A stretch of 64,000 nucleotides of DNA, taken from Coptis chinensis. Lineage: Eukaryota > Streptophyta > Magnoliopsida > Ranunculales > Ranunculaceae. Positions 11,963 through 24,978 of this stretch are shown here, piece by piece; the first letter of the stretch is position 1; every line of letters starts with the position of its first letter. The position numbers and the translations under genes were made by a program. Below the pieces are notes generated by a model. It did not search any database and was not told where the DNA came from. It saw only the letters and a program-made list of their open reading frames with translations. Location: assembly GCA_015680905.1 (NCBI GenBank), contig CM027381.1, positions 21,615,501-21,679,500 on the forward strand. The letters are read 5' to 3'.

Positions 11963-12165
11963 AGGGGAACATTGGTGATGGAAGGGAAATGAGTGACATG
12001 AGGATGTGAGGTGGGTGAATGGTGCTCAGATAGTGTTCTCAGTTCTAGATCATCAGAAGCCTTGAAATATGCAAGACATTCCTCAATAGGTGGGTCAGAA
12101 GAATCACTAGGATAGAGGGTGAACATTTATTCTTCTGTCATGGCGTCAAGGGATGAATGGATGTT

Positions 12166-13578
12166 TGATAATATGTAAAATGTATAGTTTAACTACGAAA
12201 TGAACTACGAATCCAAAACGTAAGTAAACTAGAACTTTTCTTTTTACGTGTTGATTATCAAAGCTTCTACTCTCAATGCGAATTGCACTAAATGGAGTAC
12301 GAAGTTCGTTCCACTCCTAGTTCTCTAGCACGGATTGTTTTCTAAGTCTAACTAGTCGCTCTTAAGTCAATGAGAGTTTTACGATGGAAATTATACTAAC
12401 AAGACGCGCTAATATAAATAACAAGATATAACATAAACTAAAATTAAACTACGAATGCTATGAAAATATGCTTGTTTTTGAATCTAGATAAAGGATTAGA
12501 GGGGAATTGAATCCACCTCGAATCCAACTTAATAACCTAGTATAGATTCTTGTATCTCGATTCTCACGTTCTTACGGCAAGAAATTCGAGTTCTAATCCC
12601 TAGTGTTCATGGCATTTCTACCGAGTACTAACTAGCATGTGAAGTCGTCTACCCATTCTCATGGCGAAACACGACTTTCTAGAGTGGAATAGAATCTACA
12701 AACAATTCTACACTAACAACTAAGTTTTCATCAAGGCTTCATCAACCCCTCTAATGGAGGTTTTAGCCTTGATTCATTAAACTAACATTTCCCATTGAAT
12801 CTAAACTAAACATAATATAAAGATTCTAACTTTATGAAATTTAACTAATCTAAATTAAACAATAACTAAAAATCTAATTAACAACTAAGCATTGAATAAC
12901 AAGTAGTAAATGAAATTAGATCTAACAATTGTAATTGACAATTGAAATTGAATCAAGAACAACTATTTTATTATCTAATTCAAGGGAGAACAATCATTCA
13001 ATACTAAATTTAAAACAAGAATAAAACTAATTACTTTAATATAAAAACTAGATCTAGAACTAAGGTTTAATGGAGGCTAACTAATCTAATTTATTTTCTA
13101 ACCTAACTATCTACCATTAACAAAGAATTAAGCTTTTGTTTTTATACATTCAGATCCAAAAATCGTGCATGGGCTTGGAGCCATGTTTTGGGCCAGAGAA
13201 TCAGGCCCAAAACCCAATTCTTTCAGTCCAAAAAGGCCTCTTCAGCTGCAGTTGACTTCCACAGACTTTTCGTCCACTTCTGCTCCTCTGATTGGGTCAA
13301 GGCTTGGACCATTGCAAAGCTCTTTCCGAGCCGGTCGTTTTGACATAAGGTAGGCCTCAATCCGAGGTCTGAGTCCAAAGATATGGCATTCGGAAGTTCT
13401 GCTGACTTTTGCTCCTTTATCTCGCTAAAGTGGCACATTTCTCGCATTACATAATGGACTTTGAAGCCTGAAATGCATAAAAACGCGTAATCAGTGTTAA
13501 CTCTTACTTATTATTCACATAATTGGTCTAACAGTATGATTATTAAGGGGTTAAAACTACAGTTTTGGGCTCTTATCA
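12166..13578 (-). repeat. 3' LTR of the 12166-21777 element
   Basis: It begins TGATAATATG and ends CTTATCA on the plus strand and is 1413 bp. It is close to identical with 20383-21777 over the outer two thirds, but clearly different between about 12830 and 13065. Confidence 0.9.
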
Positions 13579-13590
13579 AACCACCCCTTA

Positions 13591-16500
13591 AACAAAGATT
13601 TTGCTTGTCCTCAAGCAAAAGATGAGAAATTAGAATAAGTGACCAAAAATGGAGTTCTACCTAATCTCGTTTACTGAGTGCGCGACATTGCATTGACCAT
13701 ATGCAACAAGGCCTTAAACCACTAGGAATTCCCTAGTGGACGAAGTTATAGCCTCGTGAGAGTTTTCCGCTGAAGGTACTCACAAACTTCATCTATACTA
13801 CAACGACTAAGAAATAAAACTATTGTTTCCTTATTCATGCTCAACTATCTATACATCTCTCTAGCAATTATACAAGAATAACCAGTCAAAACCCTAAGTT
13901 AATATATGCATAATAATCAATCATCTACAATAAACATATATACAATGAGTAGTACTATCAAATGTTTAGCGTGTTTGTTTTCGGAACTTCGAATAGCTGC
14001 CCCTTAAGTAGGTTTTCACAATAATAGTCAAGAAACAACACTGATTTTTCCACTCAAGTTTCTACTCCATTGTACAGTGGGCACACTTTACCTTACAATC
14101 TCAATGACAACAAGGAAGCCGGGTCGATCAAACACATCCGCCACTTACTATCACACTAACCTATTCCTAATCGAGCTAGAGGTCTTTATTAGGTGTCATG
14201 GGATTAGGAGATGGTTTAAGAAGGAAGGAAATGGATATTCTAGAGGACAAGTCTGAGATAATAGAGTCTTCATATTATGTAACTAGAGAAAACCTTGTTA
14301 TTTACTTTCGCTTCTACACTTTGTTTCCATCCTTAGCCATATTTTTTTTTCTTTGGCCTTTGACTCCTTTTTTTTTTTTTTTTTTTTTTTGGAGTTTTTA
14401 TTTATTTCTATTTTTTTTTTTTTCTTTTCTTTTCTTTTTTCTTTGGATGGAAACTTCTTTTCTTTATTTTCAAGCAACTAACTAATTTTTTGTTTTTACA
14501 GTGAGTTTTTCTTCTTCTTCTTCTTCCTCATTCTATTCTCGGACTTATTCTAAATTGGGTAGGTTGATTTTTTTTTATTTTGTTTTGTTTTGTAACAGGG
14601 TAAAGGAATTGTGGTGTATGGAAGGCTAAAGAAGGGAGTGGCGACTAGCGGAAAATAATTCATAGGTTTGAATTTCGGCTATATCGATCCAAAGAGCGCC
14701 TAAATTCTCACTTAGGATATGGTTTAGTGATCAAGCAAGTGGACGTGTGATTTTCTATCCGGATTTTACTTCTCCCTTGTGTCATTTCTCAAATGTTCGG
14801 CTTCATATAAGGCTTTAGGCTATATTCTCACAGGATTTGTAAAATAAGTACTCTAGCCTAGATTTTAAACTTATCGCTAACAATCATAGATACTCATGTA
14901 ATATATTTATAGATAGATGCAAAGATTATTACCTACGTATTAACCTAAGTTTCTAACAATTATTCTGATGCAACAACTATGTGAGACTTCTAGATTGTTA
15001 AGAGCATGGAGAAAGAAAACAATACCAATATTCCTAAGTGTATAGCATACTTTTTATTTATATTTTTGAGTTTTTGAAATTTTAACTAGAAAACAAGTGC
15101 ATATTATACATATCTATATCCTAACAGATGACTTAATTACACGTGTTTCTATGCCCCCCCCAAACAAAAAGCATGCTTTGTCCTCAAAGCATTTAAATAA
15201 AGAGGGTAGGAAAATACCATGGAAACGCGCGAAATTGTGGAACATCTGCAAAACAAGGTTAGAACATACTAATATAGGAAATACAAACTGACGCAACTCT
15301 ATAAGAGTTCCACCCATTATGGGGTTAACAGAATGAAATTGCTTGGGACATAAGCAGACACTAACAGAAACTAAAACTTACCTCCACTCCCGGACATGCA
15401 TATTATCTACCCAATAGCATCATGGGTCTTGTATTTCAGCGGGCATGGCAAGTCCAAGAACAATTGCTAGCAAGACCCATAAGCGGTTCCTAGCCTACGT
15501 GTGTGATCACCTCGCGAAACCAAGCACCATAAGTAGTGCTTTGGAACAAATCTTTGAAAGACTGTTCTGGTATTATTATAGGAGATGTCATCTCAAAACT
15601 ACGCTCTGGAACAGCTGCAAAACAACCGGGCACAACTCGCGGAAAACTGGAATTTTTCTGGTCCACGGAAGTCAGGGCGCGGGCGCGCTCGTATAGGGCG
15701 CGAGTCGCGCTCTGAAATTTTTAGAATTCCAGTGTTTTAGCTGGAACAACTTTCGTAAATCTAGGTAGATAGATGAGGGTCGGCCAGCTTGTAGCGCTGG
15801 CGCTCGAAAGCAAAATTCAGAACAAAAATATACAGAGGCGAAAGGCGCTTTGAAAAGCGCCGGAGTTGCTGAAAATTGAAAAATGAGACGAAACGTGGGA
15901 GTGAAAGGTGAGTGATGGAAATTAGGTGTAGTGTGGGTTGTGAGTGTAGAATGAATGAAGTTTATATAAAATCATGCCGAATAGATAACACCACCCCCAA
16001 ACAGTTTGGGAAGGTGGGATCAACATTAACTAATCACGCACAATGAAAATAACGACATTATATTCATATTGTCATTCAAACAACATTTCACTACAAAAGT
16101 CAAAATTAACTACGGAATTTAACAACGTAACATCCTATCTACTAAAAATAATAAAAGACAACATCAAAACAACAAACAAGTAGAAATCTAGCTACTCTTC
16201 AAGGGAGCGAGGTGGGGTAAGAATAGGAATTTAAGTGATCAAGAATGGAAAAACCAAACACCCCACCCCCAAACAAATTTTTGAAAACAGGTTTGTAAAA
16301 ATTTGTTTTAAAACGGGGTCTTTTAAAGTCAGATTCCCGAGACTTGCTAGATTACTATTTTTATATATCTTTACACTTTTTTACTTTTTATGAATTAGGT
16401 TTAATATAAAGGAAAACAATAAGCAGTAAAGACATAATTCACACCATAGAGAAACATGACTCAAAAACCGAGAAAACATGCAAGAGTGGAAAACGTGAAT

Positions 16501-17310
16501 TATGTGAAACGTGGACTTAGGATCCGGTACTTACAGCCACACACTCCATAGGGAGGGCCCGGTTACCTGAATGGTGCACTCAATAATATATTGAAATGAA
16601 AGGAAGTGCACCAAACACAGAAATTGAGTCGTTTATAGTCAGATACTCGAGACTTTATCTAAACATATGTATGAACATGCAGTTTATCATATATCAACAA
16701 CCGAAATAGTTGTGGATCATTCCATAAATAAATATCACAGCAAACATATCCAAACACAAACAAGCACCAAGATTTCCTAGGACACAGCCTAGTGGAATGA
16801 AAGCGAAGCCGGATAGACCTATAACATAACCGAGCATACACCTTAGGTTTCATCTTTGAACGAGAGGGTGTCCTAGTGAATAAGTGTGGAAAAGTGAATG
16901 GTTGTGGAAGATATGGTGGATTGGGATAAGTTTTAAAGGGAAAGCATGAAAAAAATGAGGATGTGAGTTTAGCACAAAACTCATTCATGGTGCATCTCAA
17001 GTCTAAAATGAAGGTGTCTAGTGGTTTATCCTTGGGAAGTATTTGTTTAATAGGTGGATTTAAAAAATCATGAAGCTGTGGGAGAAACTAAAGGATCGAA
17101 AGTGCAAACTCGAGGTTCCTTTGAAAAGGTGGAGGGTGGGGAATATTGGTGATGGAAGGTGAATGATTCTCAGCTAGCTCTCAAGTCCATATCATCGAAA
17201 TCTTGATATATGCAAGACATTCCTCAATAGGTGGGTCAAAAGGATCATGGGATAAAGATTGAAAAATTCATCTTCCGCCATAGCATCAAGGGATGAATGG
17301 TTGTTGGCAA
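13591..17310 (-). other. Non-coding internal region of the gypsy element, before its 3' LTR
   Basis: The right part (13591-15265) is shared with 1-1679 of the left-edge element. The block 16440-16600 is shared with 63840-64000 of the element at 56470. The block 16650-17310 is shared with 9900-10330 and 11968-12165 of the older element. A long T-rich stretch lies at 14340-14440 and a GC-rich patch at 15670-15715. Open frames here are short and lack recognisable domains, so I call no gene. Confidence 0.7.
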
Positions 17311-17765
17311 GGGGGACTCGCTGAAGTGGTAAAGAAGTGGTGCAAAAGAGTTGCGGAATTCTTCTTCGATTTCGTCTACTACCGTGGAGTCATTGTTAAA
17401 GTCGGAATTTCGAAGGAAAGGAATTTGTTAATTTGTTTCTCCGAAACATGTTTTTGAAGTAATCTTGAGCTAAGCTCTCGATCATGCTAACCTCTCCATT
17501 TGTAGGTGAATCGATACCGCGGTCCTCGTTTTGAAAACATTTACCTCAACGTAAAGATGGCCAAAGGACAAGGACATCGAACCATCGCGGCGCTTTATGA
17601 GCCGTTGGGCAGAGAGCCAAGAAGGGACGCCCTAAAATGATAGGTACAGAGTCGTTAGTGACTTCGCGGTCGAGGATAACTAAGTCGGCCGGGTAGTAAA
17701 AATTTTGGACTTTAACCAAAGACGTTTCTCAACCACACCCTTAGGATACTTAATAGACCCGGTCA

Positions 17766-18143
17766 CTAATTGCAAAACGTCATTTTAGTAGGTTGCATCT
17801 CCTCTAGACCTATTTGTTTATACAAATAAAACGGGAGTAAGTTAACACTAGCCCCCAGGTCTAGTAGCGCGGTCGTCGTGTGAGAATCTCCTAAGGTGCA
17901 TTGTACAGTAGGACGACCAGGGTCCTTGTACTTAACAATTCCATTATTTTCGTGATAAAGTTGGAACCGCTCGGTTAGAAAGGCGTCTTTAGGTATGTTG
18001 GTCTTACGCCTAGTAGTGCACAACTCTTTAAGAAACTTAGCGTGGTTAGGTAGCTTTTTTATAGCTTCGAGAAAAGGAAGGTTTATCGTTAGAATTTTGA
18101 AAACGTTCCTAATCTCCTCATAATTTGTATCCCTAGTTAACAT
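17766..18143 (-). other. Retroelement aspartic protease region (fossil)
   Basis: The translated stretch contains RRKTNIPKDAFLTE, GRPTVQCTLGD and the active-site block ALLDLGASVNLLPF, the D-[ST]-G-type motif in its gypsy Athila/Tat form (DLGAS). It lies downstream of the gag remnant on the same strand. A homologous region is at 22187-22501 in the older element and, in part, near 60400 in the right-hand element. Confidence 0.85.
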
Positions 18144-18399
18144 GGCTAATTTTTGGGGAAACGGTGTTTTCTCTCTATAATTAGCATATGGATCAACAGG
18201 ATGTTTAACCTTGGCTTTTGTTTCTTAGGTTGTGGTTTAACCGGTACCTCTACGGTTGTAGGCTCTTGGTTTCTATTTCGTATCTAGTTCGATATCCGTT
18301 GTAGGGAGTATCGATGGGGTAACTATAGGCATAGTTACTTTGTTATCAACCACTCTTCCGTAACGGAGAGTGGTGATGGCATTTAGCTCACCCACGTTT

Positions 18400-19790
18400 G
18401 TAGTTTCGCACTAGTATTACCGTTTTACCTCAAAGGTCGTGTTTGCCGCTCTAGGGTTGGGTATGGCTTGGCCCGAAACACGCCTTTTGGTTGGGCTTTC
18501 TCTTGGGCTAACTGTTGGTTTAAATTATTAACAGATTGTAGAATGTGTTGGTTAGATTGAGCCATGGTTTGGAAAAGTTGTTGGCTCACTTGTATGAAGG
18601 TGTCAAGACGATCCGGTTGTGTGGGTGTAATAGTCACGGGTGGTGTGGATTGGAACTATGTCGTTGATTATTTTAGGCGGATTGTGATAGTTATTATTTA
18701 CCGAACGATACCTCTATTAGCATTATAATTATTATAACTATATTGACCTTGTGCTTGACCTTGTCGAGGTTCAGGCTTGGTTGTTATAATTATTATAATT
18801 ACCCCGACTCGCCCTTGTCCCGTGTAGCTTGGTTGTAACCGTGGTGGTGGCCTAACATATTGATTATTGTACCACCGGAGGTGTGACTTGTTGGTTATTT
18901 CTCCAACCGAAGTTGGGATTTTGTCTCCAAGGGGTTAGGTTCACTATTAATAGAACAAGAATGTTCATAGGCTATAGGACGTGGGAGTCGGGATGCTCGG
19001 GACTCCAAATGAAACTACATGGATTTGAATTTACATTCATGACGGGATAGGCTTTTTGTTGTACGAAATGGCCTCAACCTTTTTAGTTAGAGATTCGATT
19101 AAATTTTTAAGTTCTAGATCGGGTTTAACCTCAAACATACCGGTAGCCTTTTAACTGTGGAAGAAGAACTAGCTGAAGCGGGAGTAATCGCCACTACCCC
19201 CAATTATTATTACGCTTTAGTTTGGTCCTCTAAAAATTTATAAGCCTCCGGAGGCTCCTTTACTTAAGAAACTACCCCCATTCATTATGTCAAGGACTTC
19301 TTTATGGTGATGTTGAAGTCCTTTGAAAAAGGCACCTAACTAACGTGTCTTTTGCTAGGTTATGGTGTGGACACTCTATAAGGAGATCGGTGAAACGATT
19401 CCATGCCTTTAAAATGATTCATGAGGGTTCGTAAAGAAGTGAATCTTGGAAAGCATTTCATCCGTCTTTAGGGGTGGGTAAAATGTTCCATAAACAGTGA
19501 ACAAGTTTGGCCCACGAGTCCACGTAATTAGGCGCTTTGGGCAAGTTAACCAAGACGCCTTTATCGGGCTAATGTGAAAGGAAATACCCTTAGTTTAATC
19601 TGTTCCGCACCAACCGTAGGATGATGGAATGTTGTAAGGACTTGTTCAATCCCACGCATGTGTTGGTAAAGTTTTTCATGGTCTAGACCATGGAAAACGG
19701 GTAACAGATTAAATATGTTTGGGGAATTCAAAATCCCCTAATCGGGTCCGCTAGAACGATGCAAGATTTAGGCTATCGCCAAAGCTTTAT
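18400..19790 (-). other. Gag remnant of the gypsy element (fossil, broken)
   Basis: A fragment at 18425-18637 has the glutamine-rich region VSQQLFQTMAQSNQ. The stretch 18660-19790 matches, on the opposite strand, gag of the right-hand element at 58718-59700, including the coding for the tail and the region around FHGLDHEKPYQHMR. It is heavily broken. Confidence 0.7.
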
Positions 19791-20382
19791 AAAAGTCGAG
19801 AGAGGAGTCTCTCTTTCTTCACCATAATATCAGGTGTAGTGTGTGAAATTCTAGATAGGCGTGTTGTATTTATTTCTACGAAAAACAAGCCTGATTATAC
19901 TAGAATTAAAACTCCTCTGACAGAAGATGCGAGGAGTGGAAGAAGGAGTACCTGAATGCCTCCTTGCTACGCGTTTGAATAGCGTCTTGTTTACGCGTGT
20001 TCAGTGTATATAAGAGATTAGAACACGAAAAACTTGACAACTCGAAGTTCGAATCAAACCCGGGAAACCGAAAATTTCAATTTAAAAGGCGCTATTTATC
20101 TTTATCTGGCGCCGCCAAGGCAAAGTCGAAGCTCCAAGAAGATAGCTGGTCGCGCTCTCTTTGATGCTGGCCTTCGATGTATAAGAGAAGTCCAAGAAGA
20201 TAGCTGGTCTCTTTTGCTTTGGCAAGGCTTCAGTCGTTTTTCTGCGGAATTTTTCCAAAACTGAAACGGCAAACCACAAAGATGAATCAAACAAGGGTGG
20301 GTGGGTGAAATGGGACTTAAAAATAACTAATTATATTATGAAAACAATGCTAAAGTGCAACTAAGATGGCAGCGGCGCCATT

Positions 20383-21777
20383 TGATAACTGTGAAATGAA
20401 TAGTTTAACTACGAAATGAACTACGAATCCAAAACGTAAGTAAACTAGAACTTTTCTTTTTACGTGTTGATTATCAAAGCTTCTACTCTCAATGCGAATT
20501 GCACTAAATGGAGTACGAAGTTCGTTCCACTCCTAGTTCTCTAGCACGGATTGTTTTCTAAGTCTAACTAGTCGCTCTTAAGTCAATGAGAGTTTTACGA
20601 TGGAAATTATACTAACAAGACGCGCTAATATAAATAACAAGATATAACATAAACTAAAATTAAACTACGAATGCTATGAAAATATGCTTGTTTTTGAATC
20701 TAGATAAAGGATTAGAGGGGAATTGAATCCACCTCGAATCCAACTTAATAACCTAGTATAGATTCTTGTATCTCGATTCTCACGCGTTTCTACGGCAAGA
20801 AATTCGAAGTTCTAATCCCTAGTGTTCATGGCATTTCTACCGAAAGTACTAACTAGCATGTGAAGTCGCTACCCATTCTCATGGCTAAACACGACTTTCT
20901 AGAGTGGAATAGAATCTACAAACAATTCTACACTAACAACTAAGTTTTCATCAAGGCTTCATCAACCCTCTAATGGAGGTTTTAGCCTTGATTCATCAAA
21001 CTAACAATTCCCATTAAATCTAAACTAAACATAATGAAAAGATTCTAACTTTATGCGATTTCACTAAACAATAATCGAAATCTAATTAATAACTATGAAA
21101 TGATAACAAACAATAATGGAATTTAGATCTATAAATCGAAATTGACAAAATAACTATTTTTATTATCTAATCAATCAAGAACAATAATTTGAGAGTTTAA
21201 TCTAAAACAAGAATTGAAATGAAATTAAACTTAATTAATCTAATGAAAACTAGATCTAGAATTAAGGTTTAATGGAGGCTAACTAATCTAATTTATTTTC
21301 TAACCTAACTATCTACCATTAACAAAGAATTAAGCTTTTGTTTTTATACATTCAGATCCAAAAATCGTGCATGGGCTTGGAGCCATGTTTTGGGCCAGAG
21401 AATCAGGCCCAAAACCCAATTCTTTTCAAATTCAAAAGGCCTCTTCAGCTGCAGTTGACTTCCACAGACTTTTCGTCCACTTCTGCTCCTCTGATTGGGT
21501 CAAGGCTTGGACCATTGCAAAGCTCTTTCCGAGCCGGTCGTTTTGACATAAGGTAGGCCTCAATCCGAGGTCTGAGTCCAAAGATATGGCATTCGGAAGT
21601 TCTGCTGACTTTTGCTCCTTTATCTCGCTAAAGTGGCACATTTCTCGCACATAATGGACTTTGAAGCCCGAAATGCATAAAACGCTGAATCGGTGTTAAC
21701 TCTTACTTATTATTCACATAATTGGTCTAACAGTATGATTATTAAGGGGTTAAAACTACAGTTTTGGGCTCTTATCA
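20383..21777 (-). repeat. 5' LTR of the 12166-21777 element
   Basis: It is 1395 bp, with TG at 20383 and CA at 21777, and has the primer-binding site on its internal (left) side. The middle part (about 21060-21260) differs from the partner LTR and resembles the corresponding part of the 56470 LTR. Confidence 0.9.
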
Positions 21778-21853
21778 ATGTTAATAGGTGAGGACTCGCG
21801 AGGTGGCAAAGAAGGGTTGCAAAAGAGTCGAAGGAAATCTTCCTCGATTTCAT

Positions 21854-22501
21854 CTACATCCAGAGAGTCGAAATTGTGACTTTGTCTTCTTCCATAAGAG
21901 GGGTATCTACTAGTGTGGGGATGAAATCGTTGGCCACACTAATGTAAGATACAAAACTCTCAATAGACTTCACTTGTCTTTCTACATATAAACCTAGTTG
22001 TCCCTGCTTGAGTCTAAATATGTTAATCTCCATAGAAAGATTTCCAAAGAAAAGAGTCATTGATCCATCTCGACAATTTATTTGGGCATTGGCGGTTGCC
22101 AAGAAAAAATGCCCTAAGATGATGGGAATAAAATCATGAGCAACTTATGTGTCAAGAATAACGAAGTTGGCTGGGTAGTAAAAATCCTAAACTTTAACGA
22201 AAATATTTTCTACTACACCCTTGGGATACTTAATAGAACGATCAGTTAACTGCAAAGTCATTTTGGATGGTTGAAGTTTTGTTAGACCTAGTTGTTTATA
22301 TAAATAAAAAAGGAGTAAGTTAACACTCGCCCCAAGGTCTAATAGTACAGTTGTTATGAAATAATCTCCCAAGGTGCCTTGTACAGTAGGACGACCAGGG
22401 TCATTGTACTTAATGATTCCGTTGTGTTCAGATAAAGAGGGATATTGTTCAGTTAAGAATGTTTTTTTAGGTATATTAGTTTTCCTCTTAGTGGTGCACA
22501 A
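21854..22501 (-). other. Protease and downstream region of the old gypsy element (fossil)
   Basis: 22187-22501 encodes GRPTVQGTLGD and VLLDLGASVNLL, the retroviral-type protease motif. 21854-22102 encodes MATANAQINCRDG, which corresponds to ATANALINCRDG near 60530 in the right-hand element. It lies on the same strand as the 8035-8572 LTR fragment and is the continuation of that element to the right of the nested insertion. Confidence 0.75.
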
Positions 22502-22775
22502 CTATTTTAGAAACTTAGTGTATCCAAGTAGACTTTTGATAGCATCTAGAAAAGGTAGGTTTATAGTCAGATTTTTAAACACTTTCCTAATCTCATCAAA
22601 ATTCACATCCTTCTTAGACACAACTAGTCTCTGGGGATACGGTGGTTTATCTCTATACTCAGTATAAGGGTCAACAGTAGTATTAACCTTGTCTTTATCT
22701 TTTGCTATTTTCCAACTAGGTTTCCATATTGGAACCTCTACAGGTGTAGCATCATCAATTTCTATTAAACCTCTA

Positions 22776-24700
22776 AAAGAATGTGGTGCGATTTAACAAA
22801 TGTTAATTATGAACTGTGGTGCACTATGAAGTTGAAAGTGTTTTTAGCTAATCACTCTTGGTAATGGTCAAGTTTTTAAATTACTTTTTCACATTTTATA
22901 TAAGGACTCTCCTAGGTAAATCACAATATCACCTAAACTTATATATTACCATTTGCATAAATATCCCTTTATTTCCATTGATTCTCAGACACAAGAAACA
23001 TTTTTTGTTATTAAATATGGGCTTCTCTTTGACTGAACACATGTTTCTTTGCATGGCACATGCAATGGTTTGTGATTTTCAATAAAATATCCATTTTGCA
23101 TTGAAATGTTATTGAGGTACGAAATCAAACATTGTACTGCCAAAAGTGGCATCATGCGTTTCGAAATCAACTATTTGGATTGAAAAGGTTATTTGTTCGC
23201 AATTGTTTTAAATAGTTGATTGTACAGTTAGTCCAGAGATATTGTACCACATTGTATAATGTGTTTATTGTATTATTGTCCGTCCAAAAATATCGCACAA
23301 CATTGTGTGATGTGTTTAGATTAACATAGTGATTTATATATATTGCAACCCCAAGATAAAGGAATCAGAAATCTCGGCCTATAAATATCTCTTGCATCTA
23401 ATATCGCAAAATAATTATAGTACTCAAAATCATATTATATGAAAAAAATAAATAAAAACAAAAAACAAAACAAGAATGCATTTGTTTTTAATCAAGGTTG
23501 TTGAATGTCTAACAAAGATTGAAAATAAGGGAAGAAGTGTTCAACAATGTGAATGATGACAAGTTGTTTTGCTCGTGACTTCCAGTTATTTTTCAGTGAT
23601 AAAATTAAATGTTATGTTCGTCAACATGTATAACATTAGGAAAGTTATTGATTATATGTCAAATTAATCTATTTCTATTACAATCGCACACCACCACATA
23701 TAATCCCTATATACTTCTACCCGGCTATTAACATATATTAGATTAATTACATCATCTACTGATGCAATGGTCGGAGTCTATTAGCTACAACTGTGTCCAT
23801 GTTCAGTTTATTCTCTCTGTCATAGCGAGAGCAATTTGTGTACTCAACTAGATATTCGTTCGCATTTAATTTGCAGTCTTAGCAAGTACATGAGCCTCAA
23901 TATAAGGGTCACCTAGGTTAGTATGCACAATTTCTAATACATCACCAATTACAATATTAATTGTTTATTACAAAAATGAAAATTATACTAGAAGAGAATA
24001 CAGAGAAACCTAGACAAATGAATTGTTTATAAACAATTTTTAAGTAAATCTTTACCTGGGTGATAGCGCCTATTTGTGCCTTTACGTGACCGAGTCTAGT
24101 ATCTTACAACACATAACTCAATTTATTTTACTAATGATTTATATTATCTAAATCAAGGTTGTACAAGATTGTACCGCGAACATGATATAGATATCTTTGA
24201 TCTATAGAAGATGGAGTTGTGACCCCCACACTATAATATTGCCTCATCGAATCCAAATACTAGTTAGCTAGGATGACATTGACATTCAACATAGACTTTT
24301 GCAAGCAAACTACAAACTACGACAACTAAAAGATACGATTCATCAAAAGATATAGTCCTTAGTCTTTTCCAATCCTACTCTTTAGTCATGGATCCCATAC
24401 GCTTCTAGTTTTATTTGTCTAAAAAATCCCTAACCTTCCTACAGGGGAGAATAATTGTTAGAATGCGTTACCATAACGAGATCATATAGGTATCAAGATC
24501 GAATGCCTTAATAAATTCATGATCCCAGCTCTTAAGATTTTCATCACCACTAGTAAAGAAGAGCACACACACCAAAAATATGCTTATTAGCAGTAGTTAA
24601 TAATGATTTTAAGGGTCACACTATCTACATGGCACCTTGTTTGTTAACATTGAAAGATATTTGATTAGAGTTTATCAAAGTAACATTATATATTTCTTCA
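22776..24700. other. Intergenic region without recognised genes
   Basis: AT-rich DNA between the truncated gypsy element and RRP6L3. I find no open frame with a recognisable domain, no LTR end and no tRNA. Two similar short blocks, about 23226-23264 and 23282-23320 (CCACATTGTATAATGTGTTTA and CACAACATTGTGTGATGTGTTTA), form a local degenerate repeat. It presumably holds the distal promoter of RRP6L3. Confidence 0.5.
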
Positions 24701-24784
24701 TATATATTTTTTTCTAAGCTGTTTTTGGGTTTTAGTATGGGTCTTGGGCGGTTGGGTCGAATTACTAATAAACAAGTTACGTAA

Positions 24785-24856
24785 AAAGCCCATCAAAGTC
24801 CATAACAAATGCCCACAATGAAAAAGCCCGTAAAAGTACACAACAAAGGCCCACCA
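24785..24856 (+). promoter_or_regulatory. Site II-like (TGGGCY) promoter elements of RRP6L3
   Basis: AGCCCA at 24787, TGCCCA at about 24810, AGCCC near 24824 and AAGGCCCACCA at 24845-24855 lie 120-190 bp upstream of the RRP6L3 start codon. Clustered TGGGCY/GGCCCA boxes are a known feature of promoters of growth-related and RNA-processing plant genes. This is a motif match, not proof of function. Confidence 0.45.
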
Positions 24857-24978
24857 ATCCTCAAACTCGAAGGCACTCTTAAACCCTCCCTTTAAACCCC
24901 AACCTTGTTCCACTACTCAAAAACTTGAAAACTCACACAACATAAACTAAAACCCCAATCACCAAAAACAGCTCAAGG

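Larger units (their letters stand above)
12166..21777 (-). mobile_element. Ty3/gypsy (Athila/Tat-like) element with both LTRs, non-autonomous
   Basis: About 9.6 kb, flanked by the target duplication ATGTT (12161-12165 and 21778-21782). The 5' LTR is 20383-21777, the primer-binding site abuts it at about 20366-20380 (GGCGCC core), and the polypurine tract abuts the 3' LTR at about 13579-13590. Gag-like sequence lies at about 18400-19790 and protease at 17766-18143. Reverse transcriptase, RNase H and integrase are absent: sequence after the protease passes into long non-coding DNA (13590-17310). It is broken in the coding part. Comparison with the element at 56470 shows what has been lost. Confidence 0.9.
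8035..22775 (-). mobile_element. Old nested Ty3/gypsy element, RT-integrase region absent, broken
   Basis: Its 3' LTR fragment is at 8035-8572. Its internal sequence runs 8573-10306, then 11968-12165, then 21778 to about 22775. The pieces are separated by a solo LTR (10312-11962) and a complete related element (12166-21777). When those are removed, the order of motifs matches 14900-18300 of the inner element: the blocks near 9900-10330, 11968-12165 and 21778-22500 pair with about 16650-17120, 17130-17310 and 17310-18030. Only an aspartic-protease region is recognisable (21854-22501). Gag and the 5' LTR are missing at the right end. It is decayed and is the oldest of the three layers. Confidence 0.75.

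Noticed and set aside
14198-14485. 95-codon frame rich in Phe and Leu
   Set aside because: It is produced by long T runs in the non-coding region of the gypsy element; no start context and no domain.
15445-15696. 83-codon plus-strand frame
   Set aside because: No domain; it lies within the gypsy element against its coding direction.
15660-15715. Possible CpG island or gene start
   Set aside because: It lies inside the non-coding part of the gypsy element and no coding frame follows.
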